Of a stretch of DNA of 64,000 nucleotides, positions 33,134 through 42,658 are shown one piece after another (position 1 is the stretch's first letter; every line of letters begins with the position of its first letter). The stretch comes from DATFXM01 sp035315885. GTDB lineage: Bacteria; Acidobacteriota; Blastocatellia; UBA7656. Location of the stretch: positions 6,305 through 70,304 of the forward strand of contig DATFXM010000049.1 in NCBI GenBank assembly GCA_035315885.1, in the 5' to 3' direction. Below the pieces are notes generated by a model. The model was not told the origin of the DNA. It was given only the letters and a program-made list of their open reading frames with translations, and ran no database searches. The translations under genes and the position numbers were made by a program.

Positions 33134-33565
33134 ATGACATCCGAAGCTATACAAAACTTGAAACTGGAATACACGATTCTGTGCGAAGACGTGCGCATAG
33201 AGCTGAGCCATAAGCTGAGCTTGATGGGCGTGTTCTATGCCGTACAAGTGCCGCAGCTTCCCGCGACGCTGTTAAAGATGGCAATCCTGAATCACTGGTC
33301 TGGATCGGGACAATACCTATCTGAAGTCCGGATCCTGACACCGGACCGCACGCAGCCGATAGCGGTGTCGCCTCCTTCTCCGTTTGAGGTTCCACTAGAT
33401 GGTTTTGCGGACAACGTTACGATCTTTGCGAACGTGACTTTTCCGGCCTCCGGCAATTACGTAATACAGACGCTGGTGAATTCGAACGTTTTTTCCGAGC
33501 AGAAGCTTGCAGTCAGCGATTCAACTCAACCTCACACGACAGTAGCGAGCGACACCATTCAGTGA
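33134..33565 (+). CDS. Conserved hypothetical protein (DUF6941-like)
   Basis: A 143-residue protein without signal peptide or membrane helix. The opening NLKLEYTILCEDVRIELSHKLSLMGVF resembles a family of small uncharacterised bacterial proteins sometimes labelled DUF6941. The rest is predicted beta-rich (FADNVTIFANVTFPASGNYVIQTLV), like a small sandwich. I assign no function. The ATG at 33134 follows CGGAATAAAG. The stop is immediately followed by heptamer repeats. Confidence 0.6.
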   Translation: MTSEAIQNLKLEYTILCEDVRIELSHKLSLMGVFYAVQVPQLPATLLKMAILNHWSGSGQYLSEVRILTPDRTQPIAVSPPSPFEVPLDGFADNVTIFANVTFPASGNYVIQTLVNSNVFSEQKLAVSDSTQPHTTVASDTIQ

Positions 33566-33677
33566 AGTGCTGAGTGGAGTACTGAGTACCCAGAGTGGTT
33601 CCGAAAGACTGCTCGATTCAGGTCCTCGGAACGCAACGCAGTCTTACTCAGCACTCAGAACTCAGCAGTCAGCACTC
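33566..33677. repeat. Heptamer element, inverted arms
   Basis: Forward AGTGCTGAGTGGAGTACTGA right after the stop codon. The inverted block at about 33644-33677 (TACTCAGCACTCAGAACTCA) precedes the Clp-like gene. Between them a short CGGAACGCAACG-type stretch. Confidence 0.75.
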
Positions 33678-33735
33678 GATTCCGTTGACCCTTCCACATA
33701 GAGCGGATAGGCTTTCACCAGGGTCGTTACCGATA

Positions 33736-36024
33736 ATGCATAAAGAGGAGCTGCTCAACCTTCTGGCAACTGATGCCAGAGATGTCTTTGACCAGGCGAG
33801 ACAACTTGCCCTGGCGCGAGGCGGCATTCTGTCTCCGCTTCACCTCCTCGTCGCGCTTCTCGAGGCGTTGCTACCAGCCCGCCGCAACACGCCGACCGCC
33901 GCAAGCGATCTCCTTACCGCGGCCCGCTCTGCTCTAGCGGAACGCCACCCGGGGCCTGCCCAGACGATAACCGTGCCGAAGGAGACGCAGAGAATCATCG
34001 AAGAGTCTTCGAAGGTCAACGAGCTCGGCGACAAGTCTCCTGCCAGCGCCATCGATCTTCTTGTTGCTACGCTTTCGAGCCAGTCTGTTGTCAGTTCCCT
34101 GGGAATGGAGTTCAACGCAAGCGCCATTCTCTCGGAGCTCGCTTCGGGCGCACAGGTCAAATCTATAGCCGATACGGAATCGGCGAGCGCCAAAACGAGT
34201 TTGAGCGGTGCTCTGTCTGACTACTGCACCGATCTTGCGCACGAGTCACAGCAGGCCGGCTCGCCGCCATTCATCGGAAGAGAGCGGGAAATCGTGGCGG
34301 TGCTTGAGACGCTCTGCCGCAAGCTCAAGAACAACCCGATGCTGATCGGAAAGCCGGGCGTTGGAAAAAGCGCGCTGGTTGCGGCAGTGGCGCTCCGGCT
34401 GTGTGAGAGCAAAGTCCCCAATCGACTGCGCGGCAAAAGAATTGTCGAAGTCTCACGACTCAGACTGCTAGCGGATGCGAGATACTCCGGCGATATCGAA
34501 GAGCGTCTGAAGCGACTGCTCGACGAAGTGAGACGCGCCGGAGACGTCATCTTGTTCTTTGATGAAATCCATACGTTGTTGACGGCGGGCGGCGCCGGGG
34601 GAACCGGAGATGTAGCCAACCTTCTGAAATCTTCGCTCTCGAAAGGCGAGATTACCTGCATCGGAGCAACAACACTCGCAGAGTATTACAAGTACATAGC
34701 GCGCGATGAAGCGCTGGCAAGGCGGTTCAGCACGATCATCATCGAAGAGCCATCGCCCGCTGAGGCGCGGCGTATATTGAGCGAAACTCGCGCTACGTTC
34801 GAGTCCTACCACGGAATCACGATTGACGATTCGGTTATCGCGCTCATTGTAGATCTTGCGGAACGCTATCTTCAGTCACGTTGCTTTCCCGACAAAGCAT
34901 TCGACTTGCTCGACAAGGCGGCGGCGAAAGCCACGCTCGCAGGTCACGAAAGGCTCCCTCGCGAATGCGTGACCGAGACCTTGTCGGAGACTACTGGGCT
35001 ACCGTTGGAGCTGATGGACGAAGACCCTGCCGAACGACTTCAGCGACTCGAAACGTTCCTGAATTCAATGGTGCCGGGTCAGGCAAGAGCCTCGCGCGAC
35101 GTTGCCCGGGTCGTGCGCATTGCAAAACTCGGCTTTGAGATCAGACCTGAAAAGCCGGACGGAGTGTTTTTGTTTGTCGGGCCGGAAGGAGTCGGCAAAC
35201 ACGAAATGGCGGCGGCCCTCGCAAAATTTCTTTACGGCTCCACCAACAAGATGATCGAGTTTGACATGAGCCAGTTCACCGAGGTCTGGTCGATGTCGCG
35301 TTTGGTTGGCGCGGAGCCCGGGTACGTTGGTTATAGCGAGCGGAGCGGCTTGTTATCCAGGGCGGCGGAAGACAACCCTCACTCGGTGCTCTACTTCAAG
35401 AACATCGACGTAGCCCATCCCGTAGTGCAGCAGTTCCTGGGCGAAGCGCTCGAGCAAGGCAGATTCACCGACGCGGCCGGCGCCAGGATCTCGTTGTCGA
35501 ATGTCACCGTAGTCATGTCTCTATCGCAGATCGGCGAAGCTGCCAAACCCGTGCACGTCGGGTTTACGTCGAGCGAGAACCTTCACGAACGAAACTCGAC
35601 CGGCACCCTTCGCATTAGCGGCTCGGTGCAACTGAGGGAGAGGGGATCGGGCTTTGGGATACTCGAGACGCTTGCGTCGACAATCGACGAAGTCATCGAA
35701 TTTCAAGTGCTGGATCCTGAGGCAACCGAACGTATAGTCTCCGAGAAAATCGAGGCTCTGAAGGCGCGGCTCGAATCCGCGCAGTCGGTGGACATCTGTC
35801 TGGACCGGGACCTGGTCGGGTTCTTCACGTCGAAACTGTCGAACGAGCGCAAGAGTCTCGCTCAGCTCGAGCGCCTGCTGCAGGACTCGATTGTCATCCC
35901 GTTCACCGGTTTGCGTCTGGATCGCGCTGCCAGCGTGCGCCCACGAGTGAGAGTCGCCGTAGAGAACAAGGCAATATCAGTGCGGGTAGCGGCGGACGGC
36001 GACTCAATCGAAAGCCGCTCGTAG
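33736..36024 (+). CDS. Clp-family AAA+ ATPase with degenerate second ATPase domain
   Basis: A 762-residue ClpA/ClpC-like protein. Order: Clp N-domain (residues ~5-145, DARDVFDQARQLALARG, LSPLHLLVALLE), first AAA+ domain with Walker A GKPGVGKS (Lys211), Walker B FFDEIH (Asp276-Glu277) and the arginine-finger region LARRFSTI, then a second AAA+ domain. In the latter Walker A is GPEGVGKH (Thr/Ser replaced by His489) and the Walker B acidic pair is replaced by Lys555-Asn556 (VLYFKNID), so it should not hydrolyse ATP. No M-domain is apparent. The start at 33736 avoids repeat-encoded residues. The next gene starts 12 bases after it. Confidence 0.85.
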   Translation: MHKEELLNLLATDARDVFDQARQLALARGGILSPLHLLVALLEALLPARRNTPTAASDLLTAARSALAERHPGPAQTITVPKETQRIIEESSKVNELGDKSPASAIDLLVATLSSQSVVSSLGMEFNASAILSELASGAQVKSIADTESASAKTSLSGALSDYCTDLAHESQQAGSPPFIGREREIVAVLETLCRKLKNNPMLIGKPGVGKSALVAAVALRLCESKVPNRLRGKRIVEVSRLRLLADARYSGDIEERLKRLLDEVRRAGDVILFFDEIHTLLTAGGAGGTGDVANLLKSSLSKGEITCIGATTLAEYYKYIARDEALARRFSTIIIEEPSPAEARRILSETRATFESYHGITIDDSVIALIVDLAERYLQSRCFPDKAFDLLDKAAAKATLAGHERLPRECVTETLSETTGLPLELMDEDPAERLQRLETFLNSMVPGQARASRDVARVVRIAKLGFEIRPEKPDGVFLFVGPEGVGKHEMAAALAKFLYGSTNKMIEFDMSQFTEVWSMSRLVGAEPGYVGYSERSGLLSRAAEDNPHSVLYFKNIDVAHPVVQQFLGEALEQGRFTDAAGARISLSNVTVVMSLSQIGEAAKPVHVGFTSSENLHERNSTGTLRISGSVQLRERGSGFGILETLASTIDEVIEFQVLDPEATERIVSEKIEALKARLESAQSVDICLDRDLVGFFTSKLSNERKSLAQLERLLQDSIVIPFTGLRLDRAASVRPRVRVAVENKAISVRVAADGDSIESRS

Positions 36025-36036
36025 CCGGTTGGACGG

Positions 36037-36522
36037 ATGGAATTCAAGACCGCTTGTCACAAAGAAACGTACGAAAGAACTCGCGACTATCTGCAATCGC
36101 TCTTCGGCGAAGTTAATTGCCAGTCGATCGGCGATTCTTTCGTGCTGCAGGAGGGCTCGACCTTTGTCTATGTTCGCGTCCTCCCGGTCGGCGATTCAAA
36201 GTCAGTCGTTGAAGTATTCTCTTATGTCGCGGTGGAGTTAACTCCCGGTGAAGAATTGATGCGGTTTCTGCTTTCGCAGAATCTGAAACTGATACTTGGC
36301 GCGTTTGGTCTTGCGATAGACGACGACGGGACCGCATCGGTGATTCTGAGCCATTCGATACTGGGGAAATCCATGGACAAAGAGGAGCTTTACGGGAGCG
36401 TTTCGGCAGTGGCCCGAGTGGCCGACGAGTTGGACGATCAGATTGTCGCGAACTTCGGCGGAAAAACCGCACTGGATCGACTGATGTCGCGGGAAAAAGC
36501 ACCCGCGGAGTTTTGGGAGTGA
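36037..36522 (+). CDS. YbjN/type III chaperone-like protein
   Basis: A 161-residue protein with the alpha-beta fold signature of the YbjN/CesT group: an N-terminal helix, then FVLQEGSTFVYVRVLPV, SVVEVFSYVAVEL, LMRFLLSQNLKLILGAFGLAIDD and SVILSHSILGKSMDKEELY. YbjN-type proteins are peptide-binding chaperone-like proteins without enzymatic activity. Cytoplasmic; no signal peptide. Its tight position after the Clp-like ATPase (12 bases) and before coaE suggests co-expression with the unfoldase. Confidence 0.7.
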   Translation: MEFKTACHKETYERTRDYLQSLFGEVNCQSIGDSFVLQEGSTFVYVRVLPVGDSKSVVEVFSYVAVELTPGEELMRFLLSQNLKLILGAFGLAIDDDGTASVILSHSILGKSMDKEELYGSVSAVARVADELDDQIVANFGGKTALDRLMSREKAPAEFWE

Positions 36523-36530
36523 GCAGCCTT

Positions 36531-37139
36531 ATGCTGAAAGTGGGGCTCACAGGCAGCATCGCGGTTGGCAAGAGTTACGTACTCTCAGTGCTGTCAGAGC
36601 TGGGCTGTATCACATTCGATGCCGACAGGGTTGCGCATTCGGTGATGACGCCCGGGCAGGAGGCCTATAACCAGATTGTGCACGAATTCGGCCGAGAGGT
36701 ATTGGACGAGGATGGAACCATCGACCGGACCAAGCTGGGCAGGATCGTCTTCGCGAACGCCGAGCGACGCCGGAAGCTTAATCAGATCGTTCACCCCAGA
36801 GTAATTGAAGAGCAGAATGCGCTGCTCGCCGAAGTCGCTCGCCGCGACCCTGACGCAATCACGGTTATAGACGCTGCTTTGATGATCGAGTCTGGAGGGT
36901 ACAAGCGCTTTGACAAGGTGATCGTCGCGTTCTGTGATTCTGAGACTCAGATTCAGCGACTGATGCGTCGCAATGGAATTACTCGAGAGGATGCTGAGCG
37001 GAGGATTGCGGCTCAGATGTCTTCAGATGAAAAGCGCCGGTTCGCGGACTTCGAGATAGACACTACGGGAAGCTACGCGGAAACTCGAGAGCAGGTTGTG
37101 AAGGTTTTTGAAATACTTCGCGATTTGAATGAGTGCTGA
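36531..37139 (+). CDS. coaE: Dephospho-CoA kinase
   Basis: A 202-residue P-loop kinase that performs the last step of coenzyme A synthesis. The Walker A is GLTGSIAVGKSYV; FDADRVAH, HPRVIEEQ and RLMRRNGITREDAERRI are family landmarks. The ATG at 36531 starts eight bases after the YbjN-like stop. The last codons and the stop are inside a heptamer repeat (GAGTGCTGAGTGC), giving the non-homologous ending NEC. Confidence 0.92.
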   Translation: MLKVGLTGSIAVGKSYVLSVLSELGCITFDADRVAHSVMTPGQEAYNQIVHEFGREVLDEDGTIDRTKLGRIVFANAERRRKLNQIVHPRVIEEQNALLAEVARRDPDAITVIDAALMIESGGYKRFDKVIVAFCDSETQIQRLMRRNGITREDAERRIAAQMSSDEKRRFADFEIDTTGSYAETREQVVKVFEILRDLNEC

Positions 37140-37185
37140 GTGCTCAGACCCGGGAATGGGTGAGCGCTCATTACTCAGAGCTTCA
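37130..37185. repeat. Heptamer element overlapping the coaE stop
   Basis: Forward GAGTGCTGAGTGC includes the stop of coaE. The inverted unit TTACTCAGAGC at 37170-37180 overlaps nothing but lies at the end of the convergent hydrolase gene. Confidence 0.7.
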
Positions 37186-39246
37186 GTTGCAAGAGCAGGT
37201 GTTATTCAGAATATTTCGATCGACGATTGAACAAAGGAGATGCCCGACAGGAAACTGAAGCGTGGCGCTTCCCCGGTTGGTGGACCGATCGATTCTCGCA
37301 GTCAACCGGCGATCGTTTTCCCCCGCACCCTGCTGCAGGATCGTGACCGTTCCCTGCACAGTAAGCCTGCCTACGCCAGTCACCGTAGTCGTCCCACAGC
37401 AATATTGGTAAGCGCCGGTCACCGAGCTGAATTGAAGCTCAGCTCCGCTGGCATCGTCCTTGATGCACCTGTCAAAAACCGCCGTCGGCAGAGTGATGTT
37501 AGCCGAGGTCACAAACGCAATGTCGGTGACGAGTAACGCGCCCTGCGCGGTCTGGTCGAAGTGGAACTGCACCGACCGAATGTCAGTAAAATTCACCCCC
37601 GCAAACGCCGACAGCGGAAGCCGGACCGTGTTCAGTACCACCCGGGGAACTGTTGATGATGCAGATGCGCCGGGTGGATAGAAGAGCGCGGGAGACAAAT
37701 CGCTCGGTCTGACCGACGCTGTATTGGACGTACCGTCAGTCAGCGTGACCGTGAAGTTCTGCATAAGGCCAACCGCATTGCGCACATCGTTGAAGTTCAC
37801 GCTCGCGCGGAATTGAAGCGCCTGAAATCCGCTGACATTTCCAAGTCCCGGCGGAATGTTATTCGTAAGGGTTCCGGATACGTTACTCCAACCTGCTGTG
37901 AGTTGGCTCATACCCGGGGCTGAGGAAAGAAGTGATGGTACGTTGTGGGGTTGTTTTGCACCTGACACGCCAGCCAGGCAGAAGGCCGCCTGTGGCAGTG
38001 GCCCGCCGCACACGTCATAGGGAGACAGCGCATTCTGAGTCACGGTTCCCCCAAGCGTGTTGGTCGCCAGATGTCCCTGATCTAGCCACCGGTTCACATC
38101 GCGGCGCGACGCGGCATCGTCGGGGGCATGAAAACTCACATAGATCTTGCTCGTGGCCGCCGACGGGGGTGGCGGCGCTGCAGACGTCAGGAGCGGCAGA
38201 AATTGAGACTCACCACCAACATAGACTCTCAGGAACGCCGAGACGTAAACCAATCCGCCGGCGCGTTGTTGAGCATCGCTCAGACGGCCGTTTCCAGAAA
38301 CTGTGGCACCGCAAAAGGGATCTGAATCGGGACCTCCATCGTCACTGGTTCCCGCAGGAAACAGAGAAGGGGTCCAGATCGTGTTATAAAAGTTGTGATT
38401 TGCTCCCAGGACCAAAATCGTATGTTTTGGCGCAACGTCTCCCGGCACGTTGTATCGCGCGTCGTCGTAGAAATGGACACCCTGCAGGTCGTCCACATCG
38501 CCATCGCAATACGGCAACAACACCGCGAGAGGAACGTTGTTGATGACGAACCGGCTGAAGTCAACCGGCGCAATCGCGAAAACGGCCTTGATACCATAAG
38601 GCGATCCCAAAGATTGATTGAGCTGAAAGTGCTTGACGACGCCCTCGCCACCACGCGAGTGACCCATGGTCCCGATTCGTTTCATGTCGATCTTGCCGAC
38701 GAACTTCGTTCCAAACGGCGCGCCGCCGACGGTGTTGAACGTGTTCCACAAGTCGAGGTGTTTTTGCACGAGTTCTGCTCGGGCGTTCGCACCTAGATCG
38801 CCAACACCCGCATCGAACGCGTTGATCCCGTTTGCGCTGATCGACACCACCATGTAGCCGTTGCTGGCAATAACCTGCGCAATATAGTCGTAACCTTGGA
38901 AGCTTGGAATCGGCTTTTCGCCACCGGTGCACGGCCAGTTGAGGTTTGGCACTAGCGACGGCGGGAAACAAGTAAAGTGGCGGCCATGAAGGAACAGAAG
39001 CAAAGGAAGTCTTCCCCCCATCCAGTTTGATGGGTAATGTACAGAACCCCGCAGCTCGACTGCACTCGGAAACCCGGTAGGCGTGAAAGCCAGATCTCCG
39101 AAATCGTATTCTTCGCGCACCACCGTGTAAGGGCCTGTCGCAGCCGGATCGCCGCTTTGCGCAGATACTCTTCGCATCATCCGCTGTTGCATCCCAAGAA
39201 AGGCGAATGTAAAAACGAGCGCGTATACCAGCAAAGCTCTCTTCAT
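37183..39246 (-). CDS. Secreted alpha/beta hydrolase with C-terminal beta-rich domains
   Basis: A 687-residue exported protein. Signal peptide at residues 1-30 (VYALVFTFAFLG). The hydrolase domain (about 45-345) has an oxyanion-type LLLFLHGRHF and the nucleophile in GTMGHSRGGEG; the aspartate and histidine candidates are VLLPYCDGD and VLGANHNFYN. This is like poly(ethylene-terephthalate)/dienelactone-type or platelet-activating-factor acetylhydrolase-like exoenzymes. The remaining 330 residues are beta-rich, perhaps a carbohydrate- or surface-binding region. The ATG at 39246 follows GAGGAGAA. Likely an esterase; natural substrate unknown. Confidence 0.75.
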   Translation of the reverse strand: MKRALLVYALVFTFAFLGMQQRMMRRVSAQSGDPAATGPYTVVREEYDFGDLAFTPTGFPSAVELRGSVHYPSNWMGGRLPLLLFLHGRHFTCFPPSLVPNLNWPCTGGEKPIPSFQGYDYIAQVIASNGYMVVSISANGINAFDAGVGDLGANARAELVQKHLDLWNTFNTVGGAPFGTKFVGKIDMKRIGTMGHSRGGEGVVKHFQLNQSLGSPYGIKAVFAIAPVDFSRFVINNVPLAVLLPYCDGDVDDLQGVHFYDDARYNVPGDVAPKHTILVLGANHNFYNTIWTPSLFPAGTSDDGGPDSDPFCGATVSGNGRLSDAQQRAGGLVYVSAFLRVYVGGESQFLPLLTSAAPPPPSAATSKIYVSFHAPDDAASRRDVNRWLDQGHLATNTLGGTVTQNALSPYDVCGGPLPQAAFCLAGVSGAKQPHNVPSLLSSAPGMSQLTAGWSNVSGTLTNNIPPGLGNVSGFQALQFRASVNFNDVRNAVGLMQNFTVTLTDGTSNTASVRPSDLSPALFYPPGASASSTVPRVVLNTVRLPLSAFAGVNFTDIRSVQFHFDQTAQGALLVTDIAFVTSANITLPTAVFDRCIKDDASGAELQFSSVTGAYQYCCGTTTVTGVGRLTVQGTVTILQQGAGENDRRLTARIDRSTNRGSATLQFPVGHLLCSIVDRNILNNTCSCN

Positions 39247-39258
39247 TAAGGTTCTCCT

Positions 39259-39783
39259 CTATCGAGCCGAGCTGAGCGTGAGTCGTTCCGGCAGCGAAGT
39301 GCGAGCCCGATCACTTTCGCCGTAGCCAACTTCAATCGAGCCGTTTTCAATCAGCAACGCGCGGTCAAAGACCAGCACGGTGATCCTGGTCAGATCCGCG
39401 CTTTCAACTCCCAATCCGATCAGCTTGCCGTTGACCCATACCATCGCAGGCATTGCGCGGGGGGTGAATGATTCACCGATGATTGTCAGACGCCAACACG
39501 TGCTAGTCTCGCTCGTCTTGCCGGCGCTTTCGATTCGAACCGGCTGCGACAGCTCCAATTCCTCGAGAAGATAGGTCTTCAGCCGAAGTTCTCCAACGGG
39601 CTGCTGGTTCTTTCCTTGCGACAGCGCTCTGCCGGTCATTACGTGTAGCTGATGCGCGAGCGAATTGCTGTCAGCGGACAGCCGCGCAGGCTGCTGACCG
39701 GAGGCACTCGACCAGAGCGAGAAAATCAGTATCAGAAAAGCAGCATTGCCGATTGTGATTCGTCTACCACTTCGTGCAGGCAT
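39259..39783 (-). CDS. Small secreted protein, unknown function
   Basis: A 174-residue protein with an N-terminal signal peptide (FLILIFSLWSSASGQ). The mature part is predicted beta-rich (WRLTIIGESFTPRAMPAMVWVNGKLIGLG), with no recognised motif. The leader AGAGGAGACATCAAATG is similar to that of the downstream hydrolase, which starts 12 bases after its stop; the two are an operon. It may be an accessory or inhibitor of the hydrolase, but that is conjecture. Confidence 0.65.
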   Translation of the reverse strand: MPARSGRRITIGNAAFLILIFSLWSSASGQQPARLSADSNSLAHQLHVMTGRALSQGKNQQPVGELRLKTYLLEELELSQPVRIESAGKTSETSTCWRLTIIGESFTPRAMPAMVWVNGKLIGLGVESADLTRITVLVFDRALLIENGSIEVGYGESDRARTSLPERLTLSSAR

Positions 39784-39936
39784 TTGATGTCTCCTCTTTC
39801 CTGAGAGACGGAATACGCGCTGAATGTTGAAACAGGCTCGCGAAAAAGCAGGACTGCTATCTTAGAAGCGACAGTAATCACAGTCAATTCAGGATTCTGC
39901 TATTTTTGCGACCGAATCGCCGTTTTCAGATTCTTT

Positions 39937-41925
39937 TTACTTGAAGTGCTGATTGAACCAGTTGAGTGATCGAGTCATTATGTCCAGACGATGTTCGCGG
40001 CGCGCGATGTGATGGCCTTCGTTCTCGTAAACGACCAGTTGAGTAGGGACGCCGAGAGTCTTTAGCGCGTGCCAGAACTCGTATGACTGCGGGGTCGGAC
40101 ATTCGATGTCGCGATCGCCGACCAGAATCAACGTCGGCGTCTTGACGGTCTTGATGAAATTCATCGGCGAGCTCCTGGCATAGACGGCAGGGTCATCGTA
40201 CACCGAGGCTCCGAAGAACGGGATCATCCATTGATCGATGCCGTTCTGCCCGTAGTAGCTTTGCCAGTTCGCTATCCCCGCACCTGCAACCGCGGCGCGA
40301 AAGCGGTTCGTTTGGGTCACCGCCCACATTGTCATAAACCCGCCGTAGCTCCAGCCGGTCACGCCAACTCTCTCCTTGTCGACCGGCAACGTCTTTGTTA
40401 CCTCATCGACTCCAGCGAGGATGTCGCGAAGATCGCCGTAACCGAAATCTTTGACGTTGGCGCGAGTAAACGCTTCTCCCTGGCCGTAACTCCCGCGAGG
40501 GTTCGGCATCAGAACAAAATAATTGTCGGCCGAAAACACGGTCGTGTTGAAAAATGTTCCAGGCCACGAGGGTCTCACGGCTGAAGAAGGCCCTCCATGC
40601 ACTACGACGATCATCGGATATCGACGACTCGAGTCGAAGTTGCGCGGGTAAATCAACCAGCCTTGAATGTTGAACCCGTCGTTCGCCCAGTGAATGCTCC
40701 GCGATTCGCCCCAAAGCGGCTTCACGTTCTGATTGATGCTGGTGATCCTTCGCCACGATCCCGTCGTCCCGGCCCAGACCTCCGGGGGATGCTGATCCGA
40801 ACTGCGAATGAGCGCCGACCGGTTTCCATCGGCTGAAAACGACAAGCCAAAATTTCCCTGGGTGGCTGAGACGTTTTCTGGTCCGCGCCAGAGTTGTTTC
40901 AGCTCTCCCGATGCCGGATCCAGGGCGACGACTCCGCTCTCGCCATCGATGTTTTCAGTGAACAAAATGCGATCGCGCGGCCACACCAGGGACGCAGCCG
41001 AAGCTTTCAGCCCCGGCGTCAGGTTGCGGCTGGGGCCGCCAGCCGCCGGCACTAAGAAGATGTCTCCGCCGACGACACCTTCATCGCTCATCAGGCCGCC
41101 GATAAATGAGATGGACTTGCCGTCGGGGGACCAGCGAGGCGACGCTATTTGCATCCCGGGCTTCAGCAGCGAATTGGTCCTGCCTGAGCCGACATCAATC
41201 GTGAACAGCTCAGCTACGTACCAGTTGTTGTCTCCGGAACCGTGTGCGGCGATTGCCGCCAGAGTTTTGCCGTCCGGAGACCAGTCGTACTCGTAGACAT
41301 AAAGGTCCGGCGGCGATAAGTGACGGACCGCTCCCGTTGCTACGTCTACTAATGCAACGCGCTGTTCATAGATCTGGGTATCGATCACGCCGGTCTGAAT
41401 CGTTGCCGGCTGTACGGGTCCCGAAGCGCGCGGCGCGTTCTCCGTGAAAAGCATTGCGATCGTGGACCCGTTGGGAGACCAGCTCACGCCGTCGAGGAAG
41501 CCCGTAAGACTGGTGAGCCGTTTCGCAATTCCCCCAGCGGCGGACACGATGTAGAGCTGCAATTGACCCGGTTTGCTTCGGTCCGAAAGAAAGGCGACGC
41601 TGCGGCTATCGGGTGACCAGGCGATTCCATGTTCCTCATAAATTTCGCTGCCCTTGCGAGAGGCTGCACCGGCGCCCACCAGGTTCTTTGCATTTGCCGG
41701 AGAGTCGATCGATGCCACCTGAATTCGTGGTGCCGTGCCGGAAGGAAGAGTTACCCACGCGACCCGAGTCCCGTCGGGCGATATTACCGTCTCAGTGATC
41801 GCCTGTGTTTTCGAAAGCTGTGCTATTACCTCTTCAGCCGTTCCAGGGTTCTGACCGTTGGTCTGCGCGATCGCGCTATAGGAGATTAGAAATGTGAGAG
41901 TAATTGCAAACGACGTTTTGATCAT
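39937..41925 (-). CDS. Secreted S9-family prolyl oligopeptidase
   Basis: A 662-residue peptidase. The ATG at 41925 (after GGAG) begins the signal peptide IKTSFAITLTFLISYSAIAQ; an ATG 13 codons earlier would spoil it. An N-terminal beta-propeller (WSPDSRSVAFLSDRSK, WSPNGSTIAMLF, WSPDGKSISFIGG) precedes the alpha/beta-hydrolase domain. Catalytic triad: Ser in TGWSYGGFM, Asp in VGDRDIECP, His in EGHHIARRE. The family cuts dipeptides or acylated residues from short peptides; placement outside the cytoplasm suggests peptide scavenging. Confidence 0.9.
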   Translation of the reverse strand: MIKTSFAITLTFLISYSAIAQTNGQNPGTAEEVIAQLSKTQAITETVISPDGTRVAWVTLPSGTAPRIQVASIDSPANAKNLVGAGAASRKGSEIYEEHGIAWSPDSRSVAFLSDRSKPGQLQLYIVSAAGGIAKRLTSLTGFLDGVSWSPNGSTIAMLFTENAPRASGPVQPATIQTGVIDTQIYEQRVALVDVATGAVRHLSPPDLYVYEYDWSPDGKTLAAIAAHGSGDNNWYVAELFTIDVGSGRTNSLLKPGMQIASPRWSPDGKSISFIGGLMSDEGVVGGDIFLVPAAGGPSRNLTPGLKASAASLVWPRDRILFTENIDGESGVVALDPASGELKQLWRGPENVSATQGNFGLSFSADGNRSALIRSSDQHPPEVWAGTTGSWRRITSINQNVKPLWGESRSIHWANDGFNIQGWLIYPRNFDSSRRYPMIVVVHGGPSSAVRPSWPGTFFNTTVFSADNYFVLMPNPRGSYGQGEAFTRANVKDFGYGDLRDILAGVDEVTKTLPVDKERVGVTGWSYGGFMTMWAVTQTNRFRAAVAGAGIANWQSYYGQNGIDQWMIPFFGASVYDDPAVYARSSPMNFIKTVKTPTLILVGDRDIECPTPQSYEFWHALKTLGVPTQLVVYENEGHHIARREHRLDIMTRSLNWFNQHFK

Positions 41926-42368
41926 TCGAGTCTCCAGTAGCCGGTAACGCGGCAGGGACCACAAGCCTGACTATGAAGCTTTCTGTCGTTCAGAATGCAC
42001 TGGAACGCACAAGTCGCGGCGAATTCGTGGCGTACACCACCGATACAATCGAACGCGCATAAGACACAGAGAATCGGACAGGACCCTTAAGGCAAAACAC
42101 TCAATGCAACCGAATCGACTGGCGCTTTCGCGCGACCGCACCTCTCGCTTATACGATTCGGCTTCTTCAATGTCAATTAGGCTTCACTGGACCGACGGCA
42201 CCAGTATTGCGACTGATTGATGTCGCGGCACCGTGTTGCCACTCGGTGTTATTGGTTGGTTGCGGCCGAGCTCGTTTGGTTCACGGTCGCTCGCTGACCA
42301 AACCGTTTCATCACAGATGTGCAACAGCGGTTCCCAAACGTGGGAGTGGTGTGGAGGAGGAGGCAGCA
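41926..42368. other. Divergent region between the S9 peptidase and the small acidic protein
   Basis: The 443 bp hold no convincing gene. A small hairpin, TCCCA-AACG-TGGGA at about 42331-42344, precedes the GTGGAGGAGGAGG ribosome site of the small frame. Promoters for both directions must be here but were not resolved. Confidence 0.5.
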
Positions 42369-42506
42369 ATGTGGAACGATGAAGATCTCGTCCTAAGCAA
42401 AAGCAAATCGGACGAGCTTCGAGAAAGAATAGATAACAGGTCAGACGAAGCCGGAGAAACTGTTTCCGAAAACGACCTGAACCAGAAACAGCCAAGCAGC
42501 TCGTAG
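42369..42506 (+). CDS. Possible small hydrophilic protein (45 aa)
   Basis: The ATG at 42369 follows an unusually strong GGAGGAGGAGG ribosome site. It would give a very acidic, soluble 45-residue peptide (WNDEDLVLSKSKSDELRERI, then SDEAGETVSEN). No family is recognised. The ribosome site and composition favour a real gene over noise. Confidence 0.4.
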   Translation: MWNDEDLVLSKSKSDELRERIDNRSDEAGETVSENDLNQKQPSSS

Positions 42507-42658
42507 CGACAGGACGTGAACTGGTCCGGCACGAATGCAGGCAGACTCTTCTCGAGCAAGGACCGATATTCAAAATATGAGCTGTATAAGAGTGAGTGTG
42601 CGTCACTGGCACGCCACCGCACTGACCAGAGCACAGGGTGCCAGCAAAGGAGGCCAAG

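Noticed and set aside
33595..33735. 47-residue extension of the Clp-like protein
   Set aside because: Its codons are mostly heptamer repeat; the Clp N-domain starts at 33736.
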